Shown: positions 8,343-17,040, numbered from the stretch's first letter. The stretch: 64,000 nt of DNA from CAMAVH01 sp035714115 (GCA_035714115.1 DASTMO010000078.1:45145-109144), one strand, 5' to 3'. The notes: generated from the sequence alone by a model not told the origin. A program made the numbers and translations.

Positions 8343-8905
8343 TGGTCAAACTCACCAGGATCTACACGCGCGGCGGCGATGCGGGCGAAACCTCGCTCGG
8401 CGACGGCGCGCGCGTGCCTAAGCACGATCTGCGCGTCGAGGCGATGGGAGCGGTGGACGAGGCCAATGCGGCCGTCGGTCTGGCGCGTCTGCATGTGGAT
8501 GGCGATTTCGACGCCATGCTCGGGCGCATCCAGAACGACCTGTTCGATCTTGGCGCCGATCTCTGCGTGCCCGAGGGAGCCGAACGGACGAACGGCGCGT
8601 TACGCATCGTCCAGACGCAGATCGACCGACTCGAGCGCGAGATCGACGCCATGAACGCCAAGCTCGCGCCGCTCAATTCCTTCATCCTGCCCGGCGGCAG
8701 CGCGGCGAGCGCCAATCTGCATTTGGCGCGAACCGTGGCGCGCCGCGCCGAACGGCTGATGACGGCGCTGGCGGCGCGCGAGCGCCTCAACCCGCTGGCA
8801 GTGGCCTATATCAACCGCCTGTCGGATCATCTGTTCGTGCTGGCGCGCGCGCTCAACGACAATGGCGCGCGGGACGTTCTCTGGACTCCCGGCGCCAATC
8901 GTTAA
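8342..8905 (+). CDS. PduO-type cob(I)alamin adenosyltransferase
   Basis: 187 residues starting MVKLTRIYTRGGDAGETSLG, the ATP-binding N-terminal motif of PduO-type corrinoid adenosyltransferases. Later FILPGGS and ARTVARRAER supply the second conserved block. It makes adenosylcobalamin from cob(I)alamin and ATP. That cofactor is needed by the mutases of the ethylmalonyl-CoA pathway and by the B12-dependent ribonucleotide reductase at 25.4 kb. The ATG at 8342 overlaps the previous stop by one base; a longer in-frame start lies inside the twin-membrane gene and is rejected. Confidence 0.92.
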   Translation: MVKLTRIYTRGGDAGETSLGDGARVPKHDLRVEAMGAVDEANAAVGLARLHVDGDFDAMLGRIQNDLFDLGADLCVPEGAERTNGALRIVQTQIDRLEREIDAMNAKLAPLNSFILPGGSAASANLHLARTVARRAERLMTALAARERLNPLAVAYINRLSDHLFVLARALNDNGARDVLWTPGANR

Positions 8906-8910
8906 TCTAT

Positions 8911-8940
8911 TTGAAAAGATTAATCTTTTTGCCATACGAT
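8911..8940 (+). promoter_or_regulatory. putative promoter of hbd with palindromic spacer
   Basis: TTGAAA (8911-8916) and TACGAT (8935-8940) are separated by 18 bases and resemble a sigma-70-type promoter. The spacer overlaps a perfect 16-base palindrome, AAAAGATTAATCTTTT (8914-8929), that could be an operator. The element begins just after the stop of the adenosyltransferase gene. Confidence 0.45.
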
Positions 8941-8989
8941 CCGCCCTTGGCCTGATCTAGCCCCTTGCCAGCTGGGTGTCGATAGTGGT

Positions 8990-9008
8990 TATGTTGCGCC
9001 GCAACATA
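8990..9008. promoter_or_regulatory. 19-bp palindrome upstream of hbd, putative operator
   Basis: TATGTTGCGCCGCAACATA is a near-perfect inverted repeat: 9-base arms around one central C. It lies about 50 bases downstream of the putative -10 and 48 bases before the hbd start. Its size and symmetry fit a dimeric repressor of the TetR, GntR or MarR type; no specific regulator is identified. Confidence 0.5.
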
Positions 9009-9056
9009 CACCGGCGCGCGAAGTCTGAGACCCCGCGCCTCTTCCAGAGGGCAGTC

Positions 9057-9929
9057 ATGATCGAGAAGGTCGGCGTCGTCGGCGCGGGACAAATGGGCAG
9101 CGGCATCGCGCATGTGATGGCGCAGTCCGGCATCGACGTGATGCTCGTCGACATCAACGCGCAGCAGCTCGAGAAAGCGCTCGCCACGATCCGCAAGAAC
9201 ATGGAGCGCCAGGTCGCCAAGGGCGTGCTGAAGGCGGATGACGTGCCGCTCGCCCTCGGCCGCATCAAGACCAGCGGCGACATGGCCGATCTGGGCGATC
9301 GCGACCTCGTCATCGAGGCCGCCACCGAGAACGAGAAGATCAAGACGGCGATCTTCAAGGATCTCATCGGCCATCTGAAAGGCGACTGCATGGTCGCCTC
9401 CAACACCTCCTCGATCTCGATCACGCGCCTCGCCGCCGCCACCGACCGGCCGGACAAATTCATCGGCATGCATTTCATGAATCCGGTGCCGGTGATGAAG
9501 CTGGTGGAGATCATCCCCGGCATCGCCACGGCCAAGAGCACGCTCGAATCCGTGCGCACGCTCGCCGAGAGGATCGGCAAGTCGCCGGTCGCCTCGGAAG
9601 ATTACCCGGCCTTCATCGTCAACCGCATCCTGCTGCCGATGATCAACGAAGCGGTCTACGCGCTCTATGAGGGCGTCGGCACCGTCTCGGCCATCGATAC
9701 GGCGATGAAGCTCGGCGCCGCCCATCCGATGGGTCCGCTGGAGCTCGCCGACTTCATCGGCCTCGACACCTGCCTCAGCATCATGCAGGTGCTCTACGAA
9801 GGCCTCGCCGACAGCAAATACCGCCCCTGCCCGCTGCTGGTGAAATATGTCGAAGCCGGCTGGTATGGCCGCAAGAGCGGCAAGGGCTTCTACGATTATT
9901 CCGGCGATAAGCCCGTTCCCACGCGCTGA
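9057..9929 (+). CDS. 3-hydroxybutyryl-CoA dehydrogenase
   Basis: 290 residues. The NAD-binding Rossmann motif GVVGAGQMGSGIAHVMA is at the N-terminus, followed by IEAATENEKIK, SNTSSISIT, GMHFMNPVPVMKLVEI with the catalytic His, and the C-terminal 3-hydroxyacyl-CoA dehydrogenase domain (AHPMGPLELADFIGLD). It interconverts acetoacetyl-CoA and 3-hydroxybutyryl-CoA in butyrate, PHB and ethylmalonyl-CoA metabolism. The start at 9057 is chosen because the Rossmann motif begins six residues later and GAGGGCAG lies upstream; an earlier ATG at 8976 would add a 27-residue basic tail. In many relatives etfBA sits immediately upstream; here it does not. Confidence 0.93.
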   Translation: MIEKVGVVGAGQMGSGIAHVMAQSGIDVMLVDINAQQLEKALATIRKNMERQVAKGVLKADDVPLALGRIKTSGDMADLGDRDLVIEAATENEKIKTAIFKDLIGHLKGDCMVASNTSSISITRLAAATDRPDKFIGMHFMNPVPVMKLVEIIPGIATAKSTLESVRTLAERIGKSPVASEDYPAFIVNRILLPMINEAVYALYEGVGTVSAIDTAMKLGAAHPMGPLELADFIGLDTCLSIMQVLYEGLADSKYRPCPLLVKYVEAGWYGRKSGKGFYDYSGDKPVPTR

Positions 9930-9986
9930 GCTTGCACGCTAAGCTTCCGGCGCGGCGCGACAAGACGCCGCGCCAGGGAGCCGCAC

Positions 9987-10481
9987 ATGCCCATTAAAAC
10001 CGGCGCACCGATGCCGCCGCTGTCTCTGCCGCTGGTGGGTGGCGGAAACTTCACGCTGAACGCGCCGCCGCCCGGCCATTACACCCTGCTGGTGTTCTAT
10101 CGCGGGCTGCATTGCCGGCGCTGCCCGGCGCATCTCGCGTCTTTCCAGGCCGCCCTCGACGATTTCATCTCGCTCGGCGTGCAAGTCGTCGCCGTCAGCT
10201 CCGACGACGCGGCGCGCGCGGCCCAATCGGCCAAGGACTGGGGCATCGACCGGCTGCCCATCGCTTACGGCTTTCCCCTCGCCGCCGCGGCGGACTGGGG
10301 ACTTTATGTCTCCGAGGCGGCCAAGCCCGGCGATCCGGCGCGCTTCACCGAACCGGCCTTCTTCTGCATCGACCGCGATGGGCGGCTGGACAGCGCGGCG
10401 ATCAACACCGGCCCGCGCCTGCGCGTCAGCGCCGGCGAAGCGCTCGCTCATGTGCGCGCCCGCCTGAAAGGCGGCGAATAG
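9987..10481 (+). CDS. AhpC/TSA-family peroxiredoxin-like protein
   Basis: 164 residues with the thioredoxin-fold start LVFYRGLHCRRCPAHLASF. The Cys-Arg-Arg-Cys pair occupies the peroxidatic position of AhpC/TSA-like proteins. VVAVSSDDAARA and a C-terminal FFCIDRDGRLD follow. A thiol peroxidase or thiol-disulfide role in the cytoplasm is inferred; no signal peptide is present. The gene is 57 bp downstream of hbd and ends next to the convergent tlpA-like gene, with no space between the stops. Confidence 0.8.
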   Translation: MPIKTGAPMPPLSLPLVGGGNFTLNAPPPGHYTLLVFYRGLHCRRCPAHLASFQAALDDFISLGVQVVAVSSDDAARAAQSAKDWGIDRLPIAYGFPLAAAADWGLYVSEAAKPGDPARFTEPAFFCIDRDGRLDSAAINTGPRLRVSAGEALAHVRARLKGGE

Positions 10482-11102
10482 CTATTTGACGAGCGCGGCC
10501 TTGATCAGCGCCTTGGCTTCGTCGCTGTCCCAGGCGGCGGGACCGGACAGGCGGCCGAGCTCGCGCCCCTGGCGGTCGATCAGGATCGTCACCGGCAATT
10601 CGCGAATCGCCAAGGCGCGCGCCGCTTCGCCGCGCGAATCGAAGCGCATGGCCAATTCGCGCAGTTCCAGCTTTTTGTAGAACGGCTCGACCACGGCGAG
10701 GCCGGTGCGATCCTGCGACAAGGCCAGCACGGTGAGGCCATCATTCTTGAAGGCCTTTTGCAGGCGATCGAGCGCGGTCATTTCCGTCACGCAAGGGGCG
10801 CACCAGGTCGCCCAAAAATTGACGAGCGTCACCTGCCCTTTCAAGCCGGAAAGCTGCAGCCGGCGGCCCTTTTCGTCGAGAAAGGCCACGTCGGGCGCTG
10901 GCTGGGGCGGGCTGGCCGGGCTAAAGTCCTGAAATTCGCCGCGAAAGGCCGGCAAGGCGACCCGATCCGGGGTTGATCCGCGCTCGGATTTGCCCGATAC
11001 CACCAACGCGCCGCCGCCGATCGCGGCCAAAACGAGCGCCGCCGCGATGACCGTCATGGTCATCACTTTGTTTCGCCGCCAACCGCTAGATCCTGTCGTC
11101 AT
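10482..11102 (-). CDS. TlpA-like thiol:disulfide oxidoreductase, membrane-anchored
   Basis: 206 residues with an N-terminal signal anchor (MTMTVIAAALVLAAIGGGAL) and a periplasmic thioredoxin domain holding FWATWCAPCVTEM, the WCxPC active site. TlpA-type proteins keep cytochrome c and CuA assembly cysteines reduced. If the ATG at 11102 is used, it shares the tetranucleotide CATG with the argH start on the other strand. An internal ATG at 11063 right before the anchor is an equally good start and would leave a 37-bp divergent gap. The C-terminal ELPVTILIDRQG is the usual cis-Pro loop. Confidence 0.87.
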   Translation of the reverse strand: MTTGSSGWRRNKVMTMTVIAAALVLAAIGGGALVVSGKSERGSTPDRVALPAFRGEFQDFSPASPPQPAPDVAFLDEKGRRLQLSGLKGQVTLVNFWATWCAPCVTEMTALDRLQKAFKNDGLTVLALSQDRTGLAVVEPFYKKLELRELAMRFDSRGEAARALAIRELPVTILIDRQGRELGRLSGPAAWDSDEAKALIKAALVK

Positions 11103-12525
11103 GTCCAAACGCCCGTCCAAAAAACCCGCCGCCAAGAAGAACGCCAACACGATGTGGGGCGGCCGTTTCGAGACCGGCCCCGACGCGCTGATGTCGCGCA
11201 TCAACGCCTCCATCGACTTCGACAAGCGGCTCTACGCGCAAGACATCCGCGCCTCGATCGCGCATGCCCAGATGCTGGGCAAGCAGCGCATCATCGCGCG
11301 CACGGACGTCGCCGCCATCGTCGCCGGCCTGTCGAAGATACTGCAACAAATCGAGCGCGGCGCGTTCGAATTCAAGACGGAACTGGAAGACATCCATCTC
11401 AACGTCGAAAAGCGCCTGACCGACATGATCGGCCCCGCCGGCGGCCGGCTGCACACGGGCCGCTCGCGCAACGACCAGGTGGCGACCGACTTCCGCCTCT
11501 GGGTGCGCGACTGCATCGACGCCACCGACCGCGCGCTCGGCGCGCTGCAAGAAGCGCTGATCGGCAAGGCCGAAACGCATGCCGCCACCGTCATGCCGGG
11601 CTTCACCCATCTGCAGAGCGCCCAGCCGGTGACCTTCGGCCATCACATGCTCGCCTATGTCGAGATGATCGGACGCGACCGCGGCCGCTTCATGGACGCG
11701 CGCGCGCGCGTCAACGAATCGCCGCTCGGCGCCGCCGCGCTCGCCGGCACCTCTTTCCCGATCGACCGCGAGGCGACCGCCAAGGCGCTCGGCTTCGCCC
11801 GTCCTCTGGCCAATTCGATGGACGCCGTCTCGGCGCGCGACTTCGCCTTGGAATTCCTCGCGGCCTGCGCGATCTGCGCCACGCATCTGTCGCGCATGGC
11901 CGAAGAGCTGGTGATCTGGTCGTCGCCGCAGTTCGCCTTCGTGAAACTGTCGGACGGCTTCACCACCGGCTCGTCGATCATGCCGCAAAAGCGCAACCCG
12001 GACGCCGCCGAACTGATCCGCGCCAAGACCGGGCGCATCGCCGGCGCGCTGGTCGGCCTGCTGACGGTGATGAAAGGCCTGCCGCTCGCCTACAGCAAGG
12101 ACATGCAGGAGGACAAGGAGCCGCTGTTCGACGCCGCGGACTCTCTCTCCCTCGCCGTGCATGCCATGACCGGCATGATGAGCAGCCTGACGGTGAACGA
12201 AGCGCGCTTGCGCGCCGCCGCGTCGGCCGGTTTCTCGACCGCGACCGATCTGGCCGATTGGCTTGTGCGCGAAGCGAATTTGCCGTTCCGCGAAGCCCAT
12301 CATGTGACGGGCAGCCTGGTGAAGCTCGCCGAGAGCAAGGGTTGCGAGCTCGCCGATCTGTCGCTCGCCGAAATGCAGGCCGCCGACAAACGCATCACCA
12401 AGAGCATTTACGGCGTGCTCTCCGTCGACAAATCGGTGGCCAGCCGCACCAGCTTGGGCGGCACCGCGCCGGTGCGCGTGCGCGCCGCCGCCAAGGCCGC
12501 CCGCAAAAAGTTTCTGAAGGGCTGA
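11101..12525 (+). CDS. argH: argininosuccinate lyase
   Basis: 474 residues. Family motifs are GGRLHTGRSRNDQVATD and the signature GSSIMPQKRNPD. It cleaves argininosuccinate to arginine and fumarate, the last step of arginine synthesis. The fold begins at MWGGRFETGPD, so the first 17 residues (MSKRPSKKPAAKKNANT) are an extra lysine-rich tail; a start at 11152 would remove it, but the longer start is taken. It is followed by a small lipoprotein gene and lysA, a common order in this group. Confidence 0.95.
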   Translation: MSKRPSKKPAAKKNANTMWGGRFETGPDALMSRINASIDFDKRLYAQDIRASIAHAQMLGKQRIIARTDVAAIVAGLSKILQQIERGAFEFKTELEDIHLNVEKRLTDMIGPAGGRLHTGRSRNDQVATDFRLWVRDCIDATDRALGALQEALIGKAETHAATVMPGFTHLQSAQPVTFGHHMLAYVEMIGRDRGRFMDARARVNESPLGAAALAGTSFPIDREATAKALGFARPLANSMDAVSARDFALEFLAACAICATHLSRMAEELVIWSSPQFAFVKLSDGFTTGSSIMPQKRNPDAAELIRAKTGRIAGALVGLLTVMKGLPLAYSKDMQEDKEPLFDAADSLSLAVHAMTGMMSSLTVNEARLRAAASAGFSTATDLADWLVREANLPFREAHHVTGSLVKLAESKGCELADLSLAEMQAADKRITKSIYGVLSVDKSVASRTSLGGTAPVRVRAAAKAARKKFLKG

Positions 12526-12527
12526 TC

Positions 12528-12668
12528 ATGCCGAAGCCGCTCCGCACTCTCGCGCTCCTGATGCTCGTCGCGGCGCTCGCCGCTCCGCTGGCCGCCTGCG
12601 GCAAGAAGGGGCCACCGCAGCCGCCCGACGAGAACAGCGAATATCCGCGCAACTATCCGACGCGCTGA
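12528..12668 (+). CDS. small lipoprotein, LptM-like
   Basis: 46 residues: a type II signal peptide ends in the lipobox LAAC, followed by GKKGPPQPPDEN and a short proline-rich tail. The sequence after the Cys (GKKGP) matches the LptM/YifL family, which in enterobacteria helps LPS transporter LptD maturation. It lies 2 bp after argH and 6 bp before lysA, the usual place for this small gene in many proteobacteria. It is easily missed because of its size. Confidence 0.85.
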   Translation: MPKPLRTLALLMLVAALAAPLAACGKKGPPQPPDENSEYPRNYPTR

Positions 12669-12674
12669 TCCAGC

Positions 12675-13940
12675 ATGAACGCTTTCGCTTATCAGAACGG
12701 CGCGCTCGCCTGCGAATCCGTGCCGCTCGCCAAGATCGCCGAAGCCGTCGGCACGCCGGTTTACGTCTATTCCAGCGCCGCGCTCGAAGCGCAGTATCGC
12801 GCCTTCGCCGATGCCTTCGTCGGCCAGAACGCCCGCGTCTGCTTTGCCGTGAAGGCCAATTCCAACCAAGCCGTGATCCGCACCTTTGCCGCGCTCGGCG
12901 CCGGTGCTGACGTGCTGTCGGAAGGCGAGCTGCGCCGCGCGCTCGCCGCCGGTGTGCCGGCCGAGAAGGTCGTGTTCTCCGGCGTCGGCAAGTCGCGCGA
13001 GGAAATGGCCTTCGCGCTCAAAGCCGGTATCGGTCAGTTCAACGTCGAATCGATTCCCGAACTGCGCCAACTCAGCGAAGTGGCAAGTGGCCTCGGCAAG
13101 ACCGCCCATATCGCCGTGCGCGTGAACCCGGACGTGGACGCCAAGACCCACGCCAAGATCACCACCGGCAAGAAAGAGAACAAGTTCGGCATCGATTACG
13201 ACGTCGCGCCCGCCGTCTATGCCGAAGCCGCGAAGCTTCCAGGCATCAAGGCGCTCGGTATCGCCGTGCATATCGGCTCGCAGCTCTTGGACCTCGCGCC
13301 GTTCCGCGACGCTTTCGTGCTGATCGCGGACTTGGCGCAACGCTTGCGCGCCGAAGGCCACGATATCCGCCGCCTCGACCTCGGCGGCGGCCTCGGCATC
13401 TCTTATCAAAGCGAGACGCCGCCGCCGCCTTCGGCTTATGCCGCCGTGGTGAAGGAAGCCGTCGGTCATCTCAATTGCGAGCTGACCTTCGAGCCGGGCC
13501 GCCTGCTGGTCGGCAACGCCGGCGTACTGGTCTCGCGCGTGCTCTATGTGAAGGACGGCTCCGATCGCCGCTTCGTCATCGTCGATGCCGCCATGAACGA
13601 CCTGATGCGCCCGGCGCTCTATGAGGCTTGGCACGACATCCGCCCGCTGGCCGAACCGGCCGCCGGCACGACCATCGCGCCCGTCGATGTCGTCGGCCCG
13701 GTCTGCGAGACTACCGACATCTTCGCCAAGGACCGCGAATTGCCGCCGCTGGCTGCCGACGATCTCGTCGCCTTCGCTTCGGCCGGCGCATACGGCGCGG
13801 TCATGGCGTCGGACTACAACAGCCGCCCGCTGGTCCCCGAAGTGCTGGTGAAGGGCGGCGAGTTCGCCGTCATCCGCCCGCGCCAGAGTTACGAGGATAT
13901 GCTGGGGCGCGATCAGGTCGCCCCCTGGCAGACGAAATAG
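12675..13940 (+). CDS. lysA: diaminopimelate decarboxylase
   Basis: 421 residues with the PLP-binding VCFAVKANSN (Lys of the Schiff base), the glycine-rich DLGGGLGIS phosphate site, EPGRLLVGNAG, and the C-terminal GPVCETTDIFAKDRELP with the catalytic Cys. It decarboxylates meso-diaminopimelate to lysine. It is the last gene of the argH-lipoprotein-lysA unit and is followed by a stable hairpin. Confidence 0.96.
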   Translation: MNAFAYQNGALACESVPLAKIAEAVGTPVYVYSSAALEAQYRAFADAFVGQNARVCFAVKANSNQAVIRTFAALGAGADVLSEGELRRALAAGVPAEKVVFSGVGKSREEMAFALKAGIGQFNVESIPELRQLSEVASGLGKTAHIAVRVNPDVDAKTHAKITTGKKENKFGIDYDVAPAVYAEAAKLPGIKALGIAVHIGSQLLDLAPFRDAFVLIADLAQRLRAEGHDIRRLDLGGGLGISYQSETPPPPSAYAAVVKEAVGHLNCELTFEPGRLLVGNAGVLVSRVLYVKDGSDRRFVIVDAAMNDLMRPALYEAWHDIRPLAEPAAGTTIAPVDVVGPVCETTDIFAKDRELPPLAADDLVAFASAGAYGAVMASDYNSRPLVPEVLVKGGEFAVIRPRQSYEDMLGRDQVAPWQTK

Positions 13941-13973
13941 TCAGCCGCCCCAATTACTTGCCTAAAAGCACAG

Positions 13974-14002
13974 CGATCACCGCGCTAACGCAGCGGTGAT
14001 CG
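13974..14002 (+). terminator. hairpin after lysA
   Basis: CGATCACCGC (13974-13983) pairs perfectly with GCGGTGATCG (13993-14002) around a 9-base loop. A 10-bp stem 33 bases after the lysA stop is a good transcription stop candidate, although no T-run follows. It lies right before one of the two possible starts of the next gene. Confidence 0.55.
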
Positions 14003-14056
14003 GCCATGCCCGAATCCCAAGTGCGGTTCCTGGCAAAGCGTGGCATCGTTGCGAAG

Positions 14057-16615
14057 ATGACCGCGACCGCCGACCCGACGCCCGCCGAGACGGGCTCCGC
14101 GCCGGACCAGCTTCTCCGACCGAGAGGACTGGACGGACGGCTGTGGCTCGCGCGCGGTGCGCTGTTCTGGGAAAAGCTGTGGCCCGGCCTGTGGCCCGCC
14201 CTCGGCGTGATCGGCCTCTTTCTCGTTTTCGCCCTGTTCGACGCGTTGCCCGGTCTGCCAGTCTGGGCGCATGGCATCGCGCTCGCCTTCTTCGCCGTAG
14301 CGCTGATCGGCGCGCTGTGGTTCGGCCTGCGCAAGATCGACCTGCCCGGCTTCGGCCCGGCGCGCCGGCGCATCGAGACCGTCACCGGCTTGGCCCACCG
14401 TCCACTCGACACCTTGCGCGACAAAATCGCCGCCGGGGCGAACGATCCGGCCGCCGCCGCCTTGTGGGAACTGCATCAACGGCGCGCCCGCGCCAGCATC
14501 GAGCGGCTGCGCGTCGGCCTGCCGCAGCCCGGCCTCGCCAAGCGCGATCCTTACGCTTTGCGCGCCGCACTCCTGCTGCTGCTCAGCGTCGGCGTCATCA
14601 TTTCTTGGGGCGACGGCCGCGCGCGCATCGCCCGCGCTTTCCTGCCAGGCAGCGGCGCGCCGGCGGCGCAGCTCGCGCTCGACGTTTGGATCACGCCGCC
14701 GAGCTACACCGGCCTCGCGCCGGTCCATCTGGCGCGGCGCGGCGCGCCCAATCTCGTCGCGAACGGCACCGCCGGCGAAGACGGCCCCATCGCCATTCCC
14801 GTCGGCTCCACCGTGCTCGCCCAATTGCAGGGCGGCCGCAAAGTGCCGAATCTGTCGCTCGGCGAATTCGCTCAAAGCTTTGATGCCGTCGATAGCGGCT
14901 CGTTCCGCCTCACCGCGCCGATCGAGACGGTCAGCGACGGCGCCCAGCGCCTGAGCGTGACGCAGAACGGCAAGGAGATCGCCGGCTGGCCGGTCAACGT
15001 GCTGGCCGACAACGATCCGGAAATCGCCATGCCGACGCCGCCGGCCCGCACCGAGCGCGGTGCGTTGCGCCTGTCTTACGAAGGCTCCGACGATTACGGT
15101 ATCGTCAGCTTGCAAGCGGTGGTGCGCCGCGCGTCAACCGGCGACGGCATCGGCACGCAGCCGCTGGCGCTCGACATGCCGGTCTCCAGCCGCAACGCCA
15201 AGACGATCAAAGGCAGCGGCTTTCACGATCTGACCGCCCATCCTTGGGCCGGCCTGCCGGTGACGCTGCAGCTCGTCGCCAAGGACGCGCTCGGCCAGGT
15301 CGCCGTCACCGAGCTGGTGCCCTTCGTACTGCCCGAGCGCGATTTCCAGCATCCGGTGGCGCGCGCCATCGTCGAGCTGCGCAAGCTCTTGGCGCTCTCG
15401 CCGCGCAATCGCGAGGCGGTGCGCAACGGCCTGACCGACATCGCCGAAGCGCCGCAGGCCTTCGGCAACGACACCGTGACCTTCCTGGCCCTGCGGTCGG
15501 CGTCGGCGCGCCTGCGCTACGGCGGGGACGACGAGACCATCGCCTCGGTGCAGTCGCTGCTGTGGGACACGGCGCTGCGCATCGAGGACGGCCGCATGTC
15601 GCTGGTCGAGCGCGAGCTGCGCGACCTGCAAAACCAGCTGCAGCAGGCGCTGCAGCGGGGCGCCCCGCAGAACGAGATCGACCGCCTGATCAATCAGCTG
15701 CAGCAGGCGATGAACCGCATGATCCAGGAGATGCTGCGCAACGCGCAGAACATGCCGCCGCAGCAGATGCCCTACGATCCCAACGCGCGCTATGTCACGA
15801 GCGACGAATTGCAGCGCATGCTCGAGGCGGCGCGCGAAATGGCGCGCAACGGCGACATGGACGGCGCGCGCGAGTTGCTGGCGCAGCTGCAGCAGATGCT
15901 CGAAAGTCTGCAATCGAGCCAGAACGCTCAATCGCAGCAGCAGATGCAGCAGCAACAGCAGGCGAACGAGATGATGCGCCAGATGCAGGAGCTGATGCGG
16001 CGCCAGCGCGAGCTGATGGAGCAGACCTACCGCGACGCGCAAGGCCAGAATCAGCAAGGCCAGAATCAGCAAGGGCGGAATCAGCAAGGCCAGCAGGGCC
16101 AGGCCGAGCAGGAAGCGTTGCGCCGCATGCTCGGCGACATGATGCGCCAGCTCGGCGAGATGGGCGGCCAGATCCCTGAGGGCTTCGGCAATGCCGAACG
16201 CTCGATGAACGATGCCGGTCAGGCGCTCGGCAGCGGCCAGCCCGGCCAGGCGCTCGGGCCGCAGGCCAATGCGCTCGAGCAATTGCAGCAGGGCGCCGGC
16301 CAGATGATGCAGCAGCTGCAGCAGATGATGGGCCAGGGCCAAGGGCCGGGACAACCCGGCCAGCAGATGGGCCAGCCGGGACAGCCGGGCGGCCCGCAGC
16401 AGCCGCGCCCCGGCGATCGCAGCTTCGATCCGCTCGGCCGCCAGGCGCCGAGCAGCACCAGCGAACGCGAGGAGACCTTCGGCCGCGGTCTGCCCAAGGC
16501 CGGCGATATGCTGCAATCGCGCGAGATTCTCGAAGAGCTCCGCCGCCGCGCCGGCGAAGCTGAACGGCCCAAGCTCGAACTGGATTATATTGATCGTTTG
16601 CTCCGCCGTTTCTAA
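14057..16615 (+). CDS. TIGR02302-family membrane protein, Gln-rich coiled-coil C-terminus
   Basis: 852 residues. Two hydrophobic helices lie near residues 40-90 and another near 170-190; a large middle part follows, then a long glutamine/methionine-rich region from about residue 520 (many QQ, QM and GQNQQ units, including a GQNQQ repeat near 16040-16095). This architecture matches the alphaproteobacterial TIGR02302 (DUF4175) family of unknown function. The start at 14057 is preferred because homologues, as remembered, begin close to the MTATAD segment; an ATG at 14006 would add 17 residues and sits four bases after the hairpin. The C-terminal part is low-complexity, so homology calls there are unsafe. 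Confidence 0.8.
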   Translation: MTATADPTPAETGSAPDQLLRPRGLDGRLWLARGALFWEKLWPGLWPALGVIGLFLVFALFDALPGLPVWAHGIALAFFAVALIGALWFGLRKIDLPGFGPARRRIETVTGLAHRPLDTLRDKIAAGANDPAAAALWELHQRRARASIERLRVGLPQPGLAKRDPYALRAALLLLLSVGVIISWGDGRARIARAFLPGSGAPAAQLALDVWITPPSYTGLAPVHLARRGAPNLVANGTAGEDGPIAIPVGSTVLAQLQGGRKVPNLSLGEFAQSFDAVDSGSFRLTAPIETVSDGAQRLSVTQNGKEIAGWPVNVLADNDPEIAMPTPPARTERGALRLSYEGSDDYGIVSLQAVVRRASTGDGIGTQPLALDMPVSSRNAKTIKGSGFHDLTAHPWAGLPVTLQLVAKDALGQVAVTELVPFVLPERDFQHPVARAIVELRKLLALSPRNREAVRNGLTDIAEAPQAFGNDTVTFLALRSASARLRYGGDDETIASVQSLLWDTALRIEDGRMSLVERELRDLQNQLQQALQRGAPQNEIDRLINQLQQAMNRMIQEMLRNAQNMPPQQMPYDPNARYVTSDELQRMLEAAREMARNGDMDGARELLAQLQQMLESLQSSQNAQSQQQMQQQQQANEMMRQMQELMRRQRELMEQTYRDAQGQNQQGQNQQGRNQQGQQGQAEQEALRRMLGDMMRQLGEMGGQIPEGFGNAERSMNDAGQALGSGQPGQALGPQANALEQLQQGAGQMMQQLQQMMGQGQGPGQPGQQMGQPGQPGGPQQPRPGDRSFDPLGRQAPSSTSEREETFGRGLPKAGDMLQSREILEELRRRAGEAERPKLELDYIDRLLRRF

Positions 16616-16657
16616 CGGCGTCGCGGGGGATAGATTGCTGCGCCGCTTTTAACGGCG
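16604..16657. terminator. two near-identical hairpins between convergent genes
   Basis: CGCCGTT-TCT-AACGGCG (16604-16620) and CGCCG-CTTTTAA-CGGCG (16641-16657) share stem sequence and lie 20 bases apart. The first overlaps the stop codon of the TIGR02302 gene; the second precedes the end of the convergent response-regulator gene. Likely transcription-end structures, one for each direction. Confidence 0.45.
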
Positions 16658-16664
16658 GGAACGG

Positions 16665-17030
16665 CTAGTATTTGCCGGCGAGAGCGGCTTCCGCCGCGTC
16701 GCAGATTTCCTTCAGGCTGAACGGCTTCGGCACGACCTTGTGGATCAGCACATCCAGGTTGTGCGCGCGCTGCCGCTCGGCGCTATAGCCCGACATCATC
16801 AGAATGCGCAGCTCGGGCTTGTCCTTCGCCATCTTGAGCGCGAGGGCGATGCCGTCCATGCCTGGCATGACGATGTCGGTGATCAGCAGGTCGAAGGTCT
16901 CGGTCTGCAGCACGGTGAGCGCCTGTAGGCCGTCTTCGACGACGGTCACATCATGGCCGCGATGATCGAGCGCGCGTTTGACGAATTCGCGGACCGCCCG
17001 GTCGTCTTCCGCCACCAGAATGCGCGCCAT
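16665..17030 (-). CDS. single-domain response regulator (CpdR-like)
   Basis: 121 residues made only of a receiver domain: acidic pair EDD at residues 8-10, phospho-acceptor Asp in LLITDIVMPGMDG, Ser/Thr in MMSGYS and Lys in VVPKPF. No output domain follows. It resembles CpdR, the adaptor that controls ClpXP proteolysis in the alphaproteobacterial cell cycle, in size and in the TDIVMPGMDGI block; a different single-domain regulator cannot be excluded. It sits 10 bp after the zinc-ribbon gene and near ftsEX. Confidence 0.82.
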   Translation of the reverse strand: MARILVAEDDRAVREFVKRALDHRGHDVTVVEDGLQALTVLQTETFDLLITDIVMPGMDGIALALKMAKDKPELRILMMSGYSAERQRAHNLDVLIHKVVPKPFSLKEICDAAEAALAGKY

Positions 17031-17040
17031 GTGGCCCCCG

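Noticed and set aside
16030..16100. CRISPR-like spacing of repeats in the TIGR02302 gene
   Set aside because: The repeats encode GQNQQ units in frame inside a low-complexity coding region, with no spacers.
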